From Chryseobacterium senegalense (lineage in GTDB: Bacteria > Bacteroidota > Bacteroidia > Flavobacteriales > Weeksellaceae): 64,000 nucleotides of DNA. The stretch is from contig CYUH01000015.1 in NCBI GenBank assembly GCA_001403755.1, positions 660,589 to 724,588 on the forward strand. Reading direction: 5' to 3'. A model generated the notes under the pieces. The model was not told the origin of the DNA. It ran no database searches and was given only the letters and a program-made list of their open reading frames with translations. The position numbers and the translations under genes were made by a program. How positions within the stretch are numbered: position 1 is the stretch's first letter; each line of letters begins with the position of its first letter. Positions 8,162-17,048 of the stretch are shown here, in pieces.

Positions 8162-8539
8162 ATGACAGAAAAAAAATTCGCCGGGCTATGGCTCGATCAG
8201 CACAAGGCAATAGTAGTAAAAAATCATGATGCGCATAATGCTTTCAAATTCTTTCTTTGTTCGCCGGTAAAAGCGGAGGTTCAACACGGAAATTCCAATG
8301 AAAATGCTGCGAATAATGCAGAACAAACCAATAAGGCAAAGTACTTTAAAGAAATTGCCCATCTTTTGACTAATTCTGAGGAAGTTTTCATCACGGGTCC
8401 TGGAACCATACAAGAAGAACTGAAAAACTTTCTACATGATACGGCTCAGTTTAAAAATTTGAAAATTACTTTAGGTACGGCTCAGCAGATGAGCGATGAA
8501 GAAGTTTTAAATGCTGTTAAAAGTCATTTCGGAGCTTAA
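8162..8539 (+). CDS. Small conserved protein with eRF1/baeRF-like pattern
   Basis: The 125-residue soluble protein begins FAGLWLDQHKAIVV, resembling the GVWIDHxKAxIV start of small bacterial proteins related to archaeo-eukaryotic release factor domain 2. The C-terminal part EEVFITGPGTIQEELKNFL, then a strand ending in TLGTAQQMSDEEVLNAV, matches the same family. The middle (residues 40-60) is rich in Asn, Glu and Ala. A role in ribosome or stress biology is only an inference from this resemblance. The gene is single and has a strong terminator. Confidence 0.7.
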   Translation: MTEKKFAGLWLDQHKAIVVKNHDAHNAFKFFLCSPVKAEVQHGNSNENAANNAEQTNKAKYFKEIAHLLTNSEEVFITGPGTIQEELKNFLHDTAQFKNLKITLGTAQQMSDEEVLNAVKSHFGA

Positions 8540-8544
8540 AAACA

Positions 8545-8580
8545 AAAAATAGGGTTGAAAAAATCAACCCTATTTTTTTT
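8545..8580 (+). terminator. Bidirectional rho-independent terminator
   Basis: AAAAATAGGGTTGA and TCAACCCTATTTTT form a 14-bp stem around five A residues, flanked by A and T runs. It can serve both the plus-strand gene ending at 8539 and the minus-strand DUF962 gene ending at 8579. Confidence 0.88.
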
Positions 8581-9052
8581 AATATTTAATTCTTAGTTTC
8601 TTTAAAATAAAATGCAAAAGCCAAATTGGACCTACCAAAAGAAATTTTAAATCCTTTAGAAAACTAGGTTTTTTGCCTTCGAGTTTATATCCATAAAATT
8701 GACCAATCCAAGAGATTACAAAAACCGCAAGATAAAGCATCCAAGATCGATGCTCGAACTGAATATTGATGAAATACACGAAATGCTCCAGCAAAAGCAT
8801 GATGATAAGCATCATTAAAGCAATTCGCCACGATAATCTGAAGTAAAAAATTGTCACCAAAAGCAGTGCTCCCAAAGACACCAAACTGATTGCTCCAAAA
8901 TGCCTTACGAAGAAATGGGGCGCAGGAATCAGTGATACGAAACCCAGAATGGACCAAAAAATTAGTGGTACACAAATCCAGTGAATGGTCTTGTTGGTGT
9001 GGTTTTGATGGCTTTCGGCATATTCGGCAAAAAGCTGATCAATTTTTCTCAT
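8579..9052 (-). CDS. DUF962/Mpo1-like membrane protein
   Basis: The protein of 157 residues starts MRKIDQLFAEYAESHQNHTN and then has KTIHWICVPLIFWSILGFV, the NxxIHxxCVPLIxxS pattern of the DUF962 (YGL010w/Mpo1-like) family. About four hydrophobic segments follow. The yeast member Mpo1 is an iron-dependent dioxygenase acting on 2-hydroxy fatty acids; whether the bacterial protein does this is not known. Conserved histidines near residues 15, 24 and in the HFV segment are compatible with metal binding. Confidence 0.85.
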   Translation of the reverse strand: MRKIDQLFAEYAESHQNHTNKTIHWICVPLIFWSILGFVSLIPAPHFFVRHFGAISLVSLGALLLVTIFYFRLSWRIALMMLIIMLLLEHFVYFINIQFEHRSWMLYLAVFVISWIGQFYGYKLEGKKPSFLKDLKFLLVGPIWLLHFILKKLRIKY

Positions 9053-9077
9053 GGAAATTCATTTAATAATTAAAAAT

Positions 9078-9113
9078 AAAAAAAGATTTTGAATACACTC
9101 AAAATCTTTTTTT
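9078..9113 (-). terminator. Rho-independent terminator after metG
   Basis: AAAAAAAGATTTTGA and TCAAAATCTTTTTTT form a 15-bp stem with a short loop, just past the metG stop codon. Confidence 0.88.
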
Positions 9114-9134
9114 ACGATTCTTAGGAAGCTACGC

Positions 9135-11168
9135 TTATCCAATTTCCACGCCGTTTTCTACCGGAACATCAGGCGTTACAAACGCTAATTTTCCATCGGG
9201 TTTTGTGGTTAAAAGCAGCATTCCCTGAGATTCGATACCGCGGATTTTTCTTGGTGCGAGATTTAATAAAATCATTACTTGTTTGCCTACACATTCTTCA
9301 GGCGTGAAACTTTCAGCAACTCCAGAAACTACGGTTCTTACGTCAACGCCCGTGTCAACTGAGAATTTCAGCAGTTTGTCTGCCTTTTCTACTTTCTCTG
9401 CGGTAAGGATGGTTGCGGTTCTTAAATCGATTTTGGTGAAGTCGTCGAACTGTATTTCGTCTTTCATTGGATTCGCTTTTGGGTTGGTTTTTTTGTTGGA
9501 AGCTTTGGTATTTTCTAATTTTTGAATTTGGAATTCGATGGTTTCATCTTCTATTTTAGAAAATAAAAGTTCCGCATTATTGATTTGATGTCCGGTTTGG
9601 ATGAGAACCTTTTCGTTTTTCAGTTGCTCCCAGCTTATTTGAGAAACATTGAACATTTTTTGTAATTTTTCTGCGCTGAATGGCATGAATGGTTCGCAGA
9701 CCTGAGCTAAACCTACGGCAATTTGAGCTGCTACGAAAAGTGAGCTCGCTGCTTTTTCCGGGTTGTCTTTGATGGTTTTCCAAGGTTCTTCGGTTTGCAA
9801 ATATTGGTTTCCGAATCTTGCCAAGTTCATCATTGCAGCTAATGCATTTCGGAATTCGAAATTTTCGAGGAAATTTTCGATTTCGGTAGCTGCCTTTGCT
9901 GTTTCATTAAGTTCTAAAGCGTTTTCATCACCTGCAGGAACTATACCGTCGTAATATTTATGAATTAAAACAGCAACCCTGTTGATGAAGTTTCCAAAAA
10001 TTCCAACTAATTCAGAATTATTTTTAGTCTGGAAATCTTTCCATGTGAAGTTGTTGTCTTTGGTTTCCGGAGCTGAGGAAAGCAATGCGTACCGCAAAAC
10101 ATCTTGCTGACCAGGAAATTCTTCCACATATTCATGAGCCCAAACAGCCCAGTTTCTTGATGTAGAAATTTTATCGTTCTCCAAATTAAGGAATTCAAAA
10201 GCGGGAACATTTTTCGGCATGATATAATCTCCGTGAGCTTTCATCATGGCTGGGAAAATAATGCAGTGGAAAACAATATTATCTTTCCCGATGAAGTGTA
10301 TCAGGTCGGAGTTTTCGCTTTGCCAATAATCCTTCCAGTTTTTACCATTTTTTTCGGCCCATTCTTGGGTGAATGAGATGTAACCGATGGGCGCATCAAA
10401 CCAAACATACAGCACTTTTCCGTCCGCATCAGGAAGTGGCACGGGAACGCCCCAATTGAGATCTCTGGTCATTGCACGCGGTTTCAATCCATCGTTTAAC
10501 CAAGATTTTACTTGCCCATAAACATTGGGTTTCCAATCTTCTTTATGTCCTTCGATGATCCATTCGTTCAAGAAGTTTTCATAATCATTTAAAGGCAGAT
10601 ACCAGTTTTTGGTTTCCTTTAAGATTGGAATATTTCCGCTTAACATCGATTTTGGGTTGATCAATTCGGAAGGGGACAGGGTTGCACCACATTTTTCGCA
10701 TTGGTCACCATACGCATTATCGTTGCCACAATTTGGGCAGGTTCCTACGATATATCGGTCTGCAAGAAATTCGTTGGCTTGTTCGTCGAAATATTGTTCA
10801 GAAATTTCTTCGGTAAATTTATCTTTATTATAAAGTGTCCCGAAAAAATCCTGACTTACTTCGTAGTGTTTTTGGGAAGTTGTGCGAGAATATTCGTCAA
10901 AAGAAATGCCTAAATCTGCAAAGGATTTTTTGATGATTCCGTGGTATTTGTCAACAATATCTTGCGGAGTAACGCCTTCTTTTTTAGCTCTAATGGTAAT
11001 AGGAATACCGTGTTCATCGGAGCCACAGATAAACGCCACGTCATTACCTAGTCTTCTTTGAAATCTCGCGTAAACATCTGCGGGAATATACACTCCTGCT
11101 AAATGGCCAATATGCACCGGCCCGTTGGCATAGGGCAAAGCCGCCGTAATCATCTTTCTTGCTGACAT
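9135..11168 (-). CDS. metG: Methionyl-tRNA synthetase
   Basis: MetG charges tRNA-Met with methionine. The 677-residue protein has the HIGH motif (HIGH, residues 19-22, in [13 protein letters not shown]), a zinc knuckle ([18 protein letters not shown]), the KMSKS-loop variant [12 protein letters not shown], a helical anticodon-binding domain, and a C-terminal EMAP/Trbp111-type tRNA-binding domain ([20 protein letters not shown]). The long form with the C-terminal domain dimerises in relatives. The -7 box lies 23 nt upstream of the ATG. Confidence 0.98.
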   Translation of the reverse strand: MSARKMITAALPYANGPVHIGHLAGVYIPADVYARFQRRLGNDVAFICGSDEHGIPITIRAKKEGVTPQDIVDKYHGIIKKSFADLGISFDEYSRTTSQKHYEVSQDFFGTLYNKDKFTEEISEQYFDEQANEFLADRYIVGTCPNCGNDNAYGDQCEKCGATLSPSELINPKSMLSGNIPILKETKNWYLPLNDYENFLNEWIIEGHKEDWKPNVYGQVKSWLNDGLKPRAMTRDLNWGVPVPLPDADGKVLYVWFDAPIGYISFTQEWAEKNGKNWKDYWQSENSDLIHFIGKDNIVFHCIIFPAMMKAHGDYIMPKNVPAFEFLNLENDKISTSRNWAVWAHEYVEEFPGQQDVLRYALLSSAPETKDNNFTWKDFQTKNNSELVGIFGNFINRVAVLIHKYYDGIVPAGDENALELNETAKAATEIENFLENFEFRNALAAMMNLARFGNQYLQTEEPWKTIKDNPEKAASSLFVAAQIAVGLAQVCEPFMPFSAEKLQKMFNVSQISWEQLKNEKVLIQTGHQINNAELLFSKIEDETIEFQIQKLENTKASNKKTNPKANPMKDEIQFDDFTKIDLRTATILTAEKVEKADKLLKFSVDTGVDVRTVVSGVAESFTPEECVGKQVMILLNLAPRKIRGIESQGMLLLTTKPDGKLAFVTPDVPVENGVEIG

Positions 11169-11191
11169 ATATTATTCTCTTTTATTTTATG

Positions 11192-11199
11192 CAAATATA
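11192..11199 (-). promoter_or_regulatory. -7 promoter box of metG
   Basis: TATATTTG on the minus strand fits TAnnTTTG and lies 23 nt before the metG ATG. Confidence 0.55.
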
Positions 11200-11203
11200 A
11201 GGG

Positions 11204-11524
11204 TTAGGAGGCTTACATTAAAATTATTGAATTCGTAATAAATATGAGTTAGGTTGCTTATTTGGGGATTTATTTGTTAAAAAATGATAAACATATGTTT
11301 AACTTTTTGTTAATATTTATAGTCTCTTTAGTGAGACAATAAAATATTTAATTAATTGATATTCAGTATTTTTGTACAATTATTCTGCTTTAAGATATGA
11401 TATTTATCACAGAAAATTAACATTTTTAAGAAAACTTTAGCTCTAAATGAATATTTGTTTAAATTGCAACACTTCCTCATGTGGAGTAATAAAAAAAGAA
11501 TATTAATCCTTAAATTTTATTTTT
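11204..11524. promoter_or_regulatory. Upstream region of the sus locus with operator-like palindromes
   Basis: This non-coding stretch holds a perfect 12-bp palindrome AAACATATGTTT (11289-11300), an inverted repeat TTAAC-N5-GTTAA (11299-11313), and GTCTC-N6-GAGAC (11322-11336), all within 48 bp. A -7 box TATTTTTG is at 11367-11374; another, at 11518-11525, overlaps the GTG start of susC and is probably accidental. The cluster is a good candidate for the binding site of a sugar-responsive regulator, but no regulator gene is in the window. Confidence 0.4.
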
Positions 11525-14269
11525 GTGAGAAACTATACTACAGTTTTGAAAATTGCGCCGGCCTTTTTGTTATTGGCGGGTACAATGTTACACGCACAAA
11601 CAGCGGATTCAGTTAAGACTGCCGATATCGAGCAGGTTGTATTAATTGGATATGGAAAGCAGAAGAAAACTGACCTTACCGGATCTATCGCTTCCATTTC
11701 ATCCAAAGACTTCAACGGGGGAGCTACCTCTGCAGACCAGTTAATCCAAGGAAAAGCACCGGGTGTTACTATTACAGGAAACGGAGGAAATCCGGGTGCA
11801 GGTTCTACAATTAGAATTAGAGGAGGAGCATCGCTTACCGCGAGTAATGATCCTTTGATCGTTGTAGATGGTTTACCGATGGATTTCGGAGGTGTTTCCG
11901 GAGCATCGAATGCTTTGGCACTGATTAACCCGAACGATATCGAGTCATTCAGTGTTTTGAAGGATGCTTCTGCAGCAGCAATTTACGGAAACAGAGCATC
12001 GAATGGGGTTATTTTGATCACCACCAAAAAAGGTTCTGCAGGAAAACTGAAAGTTAATTTTTCGACATCAGCATCGGTTTCTACTAAAATGGGAAATCAA
12101 GACGTATTGACCGCTGATGAATTCAGAAAATATGTAATGGAAAATGCTACCCAGCAAAAATACATTGATATGCTAGGTACGTCCAACACTAATTGGCAAG
12201 ATCAAATTTACCAAACTGCTTGGGGAACCGATAACAACGTATCCTTAGCAGGTGGTATTAAAAAATTGCCTTATCGCCTGTCATTAGGATATACAGAGCA
12301 AAATGGTTTGGTCAAAACCAACGAATTTAGAAGAACTTCAGTAGGATTAAATTTAACCCCGAAATTCTTTGATAATCATTTATCCGTTACAGCATCCTTC
12401 AAAGGGTCAATGACAGAAAACCGATTTAACGCGGGAGTAATTGGAGCTGCGCAACAAATGGATCCAACCCAATCTGTTCGTGATTATTCAGCACAAGGAG
12501 ATCAGGTAGGAAACTATTGGGAATGGTTCTTGCCAAACGGAGCGCTTAACGTAAACGCAACAAGTAACCCAGTTGCTTCATTGGAAGCGAGAAGAGATGT
12601 TTCAACTGTTTTCAGAGGGATTGCTGGTTTGCAATTGGATTATAAATTCCACTTTTTACCAGATTTACACTGGAATATCAACTTAGGGTATGATCATCAA
12701 AAAGGTACAGGTGCAGTAACGGAATACGCAGGATACAGAAGCACTTTCTTTAACCTTGGTACCCGCAGAGATTATACTCAGGAAAAAACCAATAAATTAT
12801 TAGAAACATATTTGAATTATGTGAAAGAAATTTCTGCGATCAATACCAAACTGGATTTGATGGCAGGTTATTCTTATCAGAAATTCAATGATAAATTGCA
12901 GGGAGCTTTCACTTACAACGGTGATCCATCGTATGATGCACCTGCACCTTCAAGAGATTATGAGGGAAATTTAGTACTGTTAGGTTTCTACGGTAGAGGT
13001 ATCTTCACTATTGCAGACAAATATATCCTAACAGGTTCTGTGAGAAGAGATGCGTCCTCAAGATTCTACAACGGTACTGATTTAAAAAATAACTGGGGAA
13101 CCTTTATGTCTTTCTCCGGAGCATGGAAAATTAAGAGCGAAAACTTCCTAAAAGATGTGAATGCAGTTTCCGATTTGAAACTTAGAGGAGGTTGGGGAGA
13201 AACTGGACAACAGGAAGTTGGAAGTTATTATAACTCCTTTGCATCTTATAATGTATCTGAGGCAACTGCACAATACGGTTTCGGTGATCAGTTCTATTTA
13301 ATGTATCGTCCGACACAATACAACCCAAATTTAACATGGGAAACTACAGCGACCATGAATGCAGGATTAGATTATGGATTCTGGAATAATAGAATTACCG
13401 GTTCGATCGATTGGTTCAGAAAGAAAACTTCTGATTTGCAAGCAAGAGTACAAGTGCCTGCGGGAGAATTCAGCAATACCAACATCAAAAATATCGGTAA
13501 AATGGAAACCGATGGTGTTGAATTCCTAATTAATGTAATTCCTGTGAAGAAAGAAAACTTCACTTGGGAATTTAGCTTTAATGCATCTCATTACAAACCA
13601 ACTATTACCCATTTTGATGATGTAGCACCAAATTATGTCATCCAGCAAGGCGGTATTTCCGGAGGTACTGGAAATACAGTACAAGCCCATGTGGTAGGAA
13701 ATACGCCATTCAGTTTCTGGTTGTATCAACAAGTTTATGACAATAGTGGGAAACCATTGGATGGGGTTTATGTTGACAGAAACGGAGATGGAAAGATTGA
13801 TACGAACGATAAATATCTGTATAAATCAACAACTCCAGATGCGACTTTAGGATTCTCTACCAAAATCAATTACAAAAACTGGGATCTTTCTACTTCTTTG
13901 AGAGCGGTTTTAGGAAACTATGTTTATAACAACTTCGCATCACAATCGAATGTACAGAGTATTGCTACCAACGATTACTTGATGAACTTGTCATCTGTTA
14001 CTGCACAGTATGGATTCAAAACTCCACAATATTGGAGCGATATCTTCGTAGAAGATGCTTCTTTCCTAAGAATGGACAACCTTACTTTGGGATATAATTT
14101 TGGTGATGTTTTCAATAAAGGAAGCAACCTTAGAGTATATGGTATGGCTCAGAATGTTTTCGTAATCACTGATTATTCAGGGGTAGATCCTGAAATTTTC
14201 GGAAATATCGATAACGGATTCTACCAAAGACCTAAAGTATATTCATTAGGATTAAACTTTCAATTTTAA
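11525..14269 (+). CDS. susC: SusC/RagA-family TonB-linked outer membrane protein
   Basis: SusC-type proteins are TonB-dependent 22-strand barrels that import oligosaccharides with a SusD lid. After a signal peptide ending near LHAQ, the plug domain begins at once (IEQVVLIGYGKQKKTDLTGS; then GKAPGVTITGNGGNPGAGST, IRIRGGASL, DPLIVVDG). The N-terminal carboxypeptidase-regulatory-like domain found in most SusC proteins is missing, which explains the 914-residue length. The start is GTG: a TAA at 11504 closes the frame and no ATG precedes the signal peptide. The C-terminus ends in the typical barrel strand VYSLGLNFQF. It heads the sus operon. Confidence 0.95.
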   Translation: MRNYTTVLKIAPAFLLLAGTMLHAQTADSVKTADIEQVVLIGYGKQKKTDLTGSIASISSKDFNGGATSADQLIQGKAPGVTITGNGGNPGAGSTIRIRGGASLTASNDPLIVVDGLPMDFGGVSGASNALALINPNDIESFSVLKDASAAAIYGNRASNGVILITTKKGSAGKLKVNFSTSASVSTKMGNQDVLTADEFRKYVMENATQQKYIDMLGTSNTNWQDQIYQTAWGTDNNVSLAGGIKKLPYRLSLGYTEQNGLVKTNEFRRTSVGLNLTPKFFDNHLSVTASFKGSMTENRFNAGVIGAAQQMDPTQSVRDYSAQGDQVGNYWEWFLPNGALNVNATSNPVASLEARRDVSTVFRGIAGLQLDYKFHFLPDLHWNINLGYDHQKGTGAVTEYAGYRSTFFNLGTRRDYTQEKTNKLLETYLNYVKEISAINTKLDLMAGYSYQKFNDKLQGAFTYNGDPSYDAPAPSRDYEGNLVLLGFYGRGIFTIADKYILTGSVRRDASSRFYNGTDLKNNWGTFMSFSGAWKIKSENFLKDVNAVSDLKLRGGWGETGQQEVGSYYNSFASYNVSEATAQYGFGDQFYLMYRPTQYNPNLTWETTATMNAGLDYGFWNNRITGSIDWFRKKTSDLQARVQVPAGEFSNTNIKNIGKMETDGVEFLINVIPVKKENFTWEFSFNASHYKPTITHFDDVAPNYVIQQGGISGGTGNTVQAHVVGNTPFSFWLYQQVYDNSGKPLDGVYVDRNGDGKIDTNDKYLYKSTTPDATLGFSTKINYKNWDLSTSLRAVLGNYVYNNFASQSNVQSIATNDYLMNLSSVTAQYGFKTPQYWSDIFVEDASFLRMDNLTLGYNFGDVFNKGSNLRVYGMAQNVFVITDYSGVDPEIFGNIDNGFYQRPKVYSLGLNFQF

Positions 14270-14281
14270 TAATTTAAGAAA

Positions 14282-15907
14282 ATGAAAAATTTTAAAATAA
14301 CTAAAAATACTATAGCTGCAGGACTTTTAGGACTTACCCTTACCGCAACTTCATGTGTAAATGATTTAAGACAAGAGCCAATTACAGAAGTTACCGCAGC
14401 GAGTTTGTATAAAGATTTCGGAAATTATAAGAATCTTTTGGCAAAATTATACGGAGGTTTGGCTGTTGGAGGTCAATCCGGAGGTGATGGTAATGGAGAT
14501 ATTGCAGATATCGATGGTGGATTTTCCAATTATATGCGTTTGCTTTTTACTTTACAGGAAATCACTACTGATGAGGCGGTAATCGGTTGGAATGATGGTT
14601 CTTTGCACGAATTCCACAAAATGATCTGGACTCCGTCCAACGAATTCAGCAACGCAATGTACTATCGTTTATATACCGAAATCGCTTTCTGTAATGAGTT
14701 TATTAAAAATACAACCGACGAGAAATTAAACCAAAACGGAATTTCAGGAGCAAACCTTGATGAAGCGAAAGCCATGAGAGCTGAAGCTCAATTCCTTAGA
14801 GCACAAGCTTATTATCACTTGTTGGATCTTTATGGAAACGTGCCTTTCGTAGATGAAACTACTTTTGGTAGCGTGCCGCAACAAATGAAAAGGGCTGAAC
14901 TTTTTACGTATGTTGAAAATCAGTTGAAAGAAGCGGAGGCGGGATTGAAAGATCCAAAAACCAACGAATACGGAAGAGCGGATAAAGCTGCCGCATGGAC
15001 TTTGTTGGCAAGATTATATCTAAACGCAAAAGTGTACAGCGGAACAGAAAGATATGCTGATGTAATTACTTATACTGAGAAAGTAATTTCTGCAGGATAT
15101 AGTTTGAAGCAAACTATCGTTCAAGTTCCAAATGAATCTACTCCAGATCCGAATGATACAATGCCGAAGAACATAAGCTACGAAAGCTTATTCCTGGCGG
15201 ATAACCACGTGAACAACCCAGAGAATATTTTCTCTATTGTTTATGATGGCGCCAAAACCCAAACCAATGGTGGAACCACTTACCTTGTGCATGCTGCGAT
15301 CGGCGGGGATATGGTAGCCGCAGATTTCGGTGTGAATGGTGGATGGGGAGGTCTAAGAACCACTAAAGCTTTCGTTCAGAAATTCGAAAGCAGTGATAAA
15401 AGAGGTCGTTTCTTTACTGACGGACAAACTTTAGAAATCAATGATTTAGGAAACTTTAATGACGGTTATGCATTCATTAAATATAAAAACCTTAAGAGCG
15501 ATGGTACACCAGGAATTCATGATAACTGGGTTGAAACAGATTTGCCAGTTTACCGTTTAGCAGATGTGTATTTGATGTATGCTGAAGCAGTTCTAAGAGG
15601 CGGTGGCGGAAATATGGCTACAGCACTTGGTTATGTAAATGCCTTGAGATCCAGAGCGAGTGCTTCTGCGGTATCTGTTCTTAATTTAGATTTTATTCTT
15701 GATGAGCGTTCCAGAGAATTGTCTTGGGAAATGACCAGAAGAACCGACCTTATTCGATTTGGTAAATTTACTTCATCTGCTTATTTATGGCCTTGGAAAG
15801 GGAATGTAAAAGATGGTATCGCTGTAGGAGAATACAGAAACATTTTCCCAATTCCAACCAACGATTTGGTAGTAAACCCGAATCTTGTACAAAATCCTGG
15901 CTATTAA
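14282..15907 (+). CDS. susD: SusD/RagB-family glycan-binding lipoprotein
   Basis: SusD proteins sit on the cell surface and form a lid on SusC. The 541-residue protein has a lipoprotein signal with TATSC (Cys25), the family start (LRQEPITEVTAASLYKDFGN), TPR-like helices (EAQFLRAQAYYHLLDLYGNV is a hallmark of the family; ADKAAAWTLLARLYLNA), and the C-terminal RagB segment (LPVYRLADVYLMYAEAVLRG; ILDERSRELSWEMTRRTDLI). The gap to susC is 12 nt, so they are co-transcribed. Confidence 0.96.
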   Translation: MKNFKITKNTIAAGLLGLTLTATSCVNDLRQEPITEVTAASLYKDFGNYKNLLAKLYGGLAVGGQSGGDGNGDIADIDGGFSNYMRLLFTLQEITTDEAVIGWNDGSLHEFHKMIWTPSNEFSNAMYYRLYTEIAFCNEFIKNTTDEKLNQNGISGANLDEAKAMRAEAQFLRAQAYYHLLDLYGNVPFVDETTFGSVPQQMKRAELFTYVENQLKEAEAGLKDPKTNEYGRADKAAAWTLLARLYLNAKVYSGTERYADVITYTEKVISAGYSLKQTIVQVPNESTPDPNDTMPKNISYESLFLADNHVNNPENIFSIVYDGAKTQTNGGTTYLVHAAIGGDMVAADFGVNGGWGGLRTTKAFVQKFESSDKRGRFFTDGQTLEINDLGNFNDGYAFIKYKNLKSDGTPGIHDNWVETDLPVYRLADVYLMYAEAVLRGGGGNMATALGYVNALRSRASASAVSVLNLDFILDERSRELSWEMTRRTDLIRFGKFTSSAYLWPWKGNVKDGIAVGEYRNIFPIPTNDLVVNPNLVQNPGY

Positions 15908-15925
15908 TTATTTAATTTACAAGAA

Positions 15926-17017
15926 ATGAAAAATAATATCTTTAAAAATTTTATACTTGCGGCAACCGTAATTCTTGGGCTTAGTTCTTGCGAAGACAGA
16001 GAATTGATTACCATAGAGCCAGAATCTGCCCCAATTGTAATGGATCTTTCAACACAAAATCTGGTTTTGGATCCTAATTTTCCATCCAATCCGGCAATTA
16101 CCGTAAGTTGGGATTCTGCTACCTTCAGCGTGCCTGTAGAAACCAAATACAGTGTAGAAATTAGTGCAACGGAAGGTTTTGAAACCAAAGAACTTCTAGG
16201 TTCTACCACGCAATCCATTACTCATCTTTCTTTTTCGAACGTACAGATGAATAATGCTGCAAAGAAAATCGGTTTCGTACCGGGCGTTGCACAAAAAATG
16301 TACTTCAGAGTTGTCTCTTTTATTGGTGTTAATGATTATGAGCAAGTTTCTAATGTTACCAGCTTGATGATTACTCCGTATTTAGCAGCACCAATTTACA
16401 ATTTTGTAGATCTCTATCTGATCGGTGATGCTACAGCAGCAGCTTGGGATAATAATGCGGATAACAAAAATCTATTACCTCTACTGAAAACTGCTGAGGA
16501 TGATCAATATACTTTCACCGGATTCTTCAAGAAGGGTGGATTCAAAATGATAAAAGTTAAAGGATCTTGGGATGCACAATTTGGTTTAGGTGCAGCAGCA
16601 GGAATGTTGAGTTCTGACGGTGGTTCCGGAAATATCCCGGTTGCTGCTGATGGCTACTACAAACTTACTGTGAATACTACGGATCTTACTTATACATTTG
16701 AGCCAGCTACTGTTTCTACTACTACTTACACTAATGTTTCGATTATCAGAAGTGTAAACGGAAATTGGGATACAGATATCCAACTGACACAGTCAACTTT
16801 CGATCCACATGTTTGGTCTATTCACTCAGTAACTCTTAAAGAAGGTGAATTTAAGTTCAGAGCTAATAATGCTTGGGATGTAAGTTGGGGAACTAACGCT
16901 GCATTCTTCGGCACTGCAGTACAAGGAGGTGCTAATATTCCTTTAGGAGCAGAGTGGACTTATGATGTGTATTTCAATGATGCAACAGGAGCTTACACCA
17001 TTATTCCGGTGGAGTAA
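15926..17017 (+). CDS. susE: SusE/SusF-like outer membrane starch-binding lipoprotein
   Basis: The lipoprotein signal MKNNIFKNFILAATVILG ends at LSSC (Cys22). A SusE N-terminal Ig-like domain follows (VLDPNFPSNPAITVSWDSAT; KYSVEISATEGF), then two starch-binding-type modules, each with the pattern LIGDAT..AW / IIRSVNGNWD and FKMIKVKGSWDAQFGLG / FKFRANNAWDVSWG. SusE/F proteins hold starch on the surface for SusCD. The assignment to SusE rather than SusF rests on position and length (363 residues). Confidence 0.9.
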   Translation: MKNNIFKNFILAATVILGLSSCEDRELITIEPESAPIVMDLSTQNLVLDPNFPSNPAITVSWDSATFSVPVETKYSVEISATEGFETKELLGSTTQSITHLSFSNVQMNNAAKKIGFVPGVAQKMYFRVVSFIGVNDYEQVSNVTSLMITPYLAAPIYNFVDLYLIGDATAAAWDNNADNKNLLPLLKTAEDDQYTFTGFFKKGGFKMIKVKGSWDAQFGLGAAAGMLSSDGGSGNIPVAADGYYKLTVNTTDLTYTFEPATVSTTTYTNVSIIRSVNGNWDTDIQLTQSTFDPHVWSIHSVTLKEGEFKFRANNAWDVSWGTNAAFFGTAVQGGANIPLGAEWTYDVYFNDATGAYTIIPVE

Positions 17018-17048
17018 TGTTGATTCCTATAATTTTAATAAAAATTTT

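Noticed and set aside
10170-10185. Non-canonical KMSKS loop (KISTS) in MetG as a defect
   Set aside because: The lysine and the spacing are kept, and variation of this loop is common in methionyl-tRNA synthetases.
11518-11525. TATTTTTG as the real susC promoter
   Set aside because: It overlaps the GTG start and would leave the signal peptide untranscribed; most likely chance in AT-rich DNA.
16962-17048. Overlapping N-terminal extension of the second SusE/F-like protein into susE
   Set aside because: The ATG at 17049 begins a clear lipoprotein signal; the upstream part is only the open frame.
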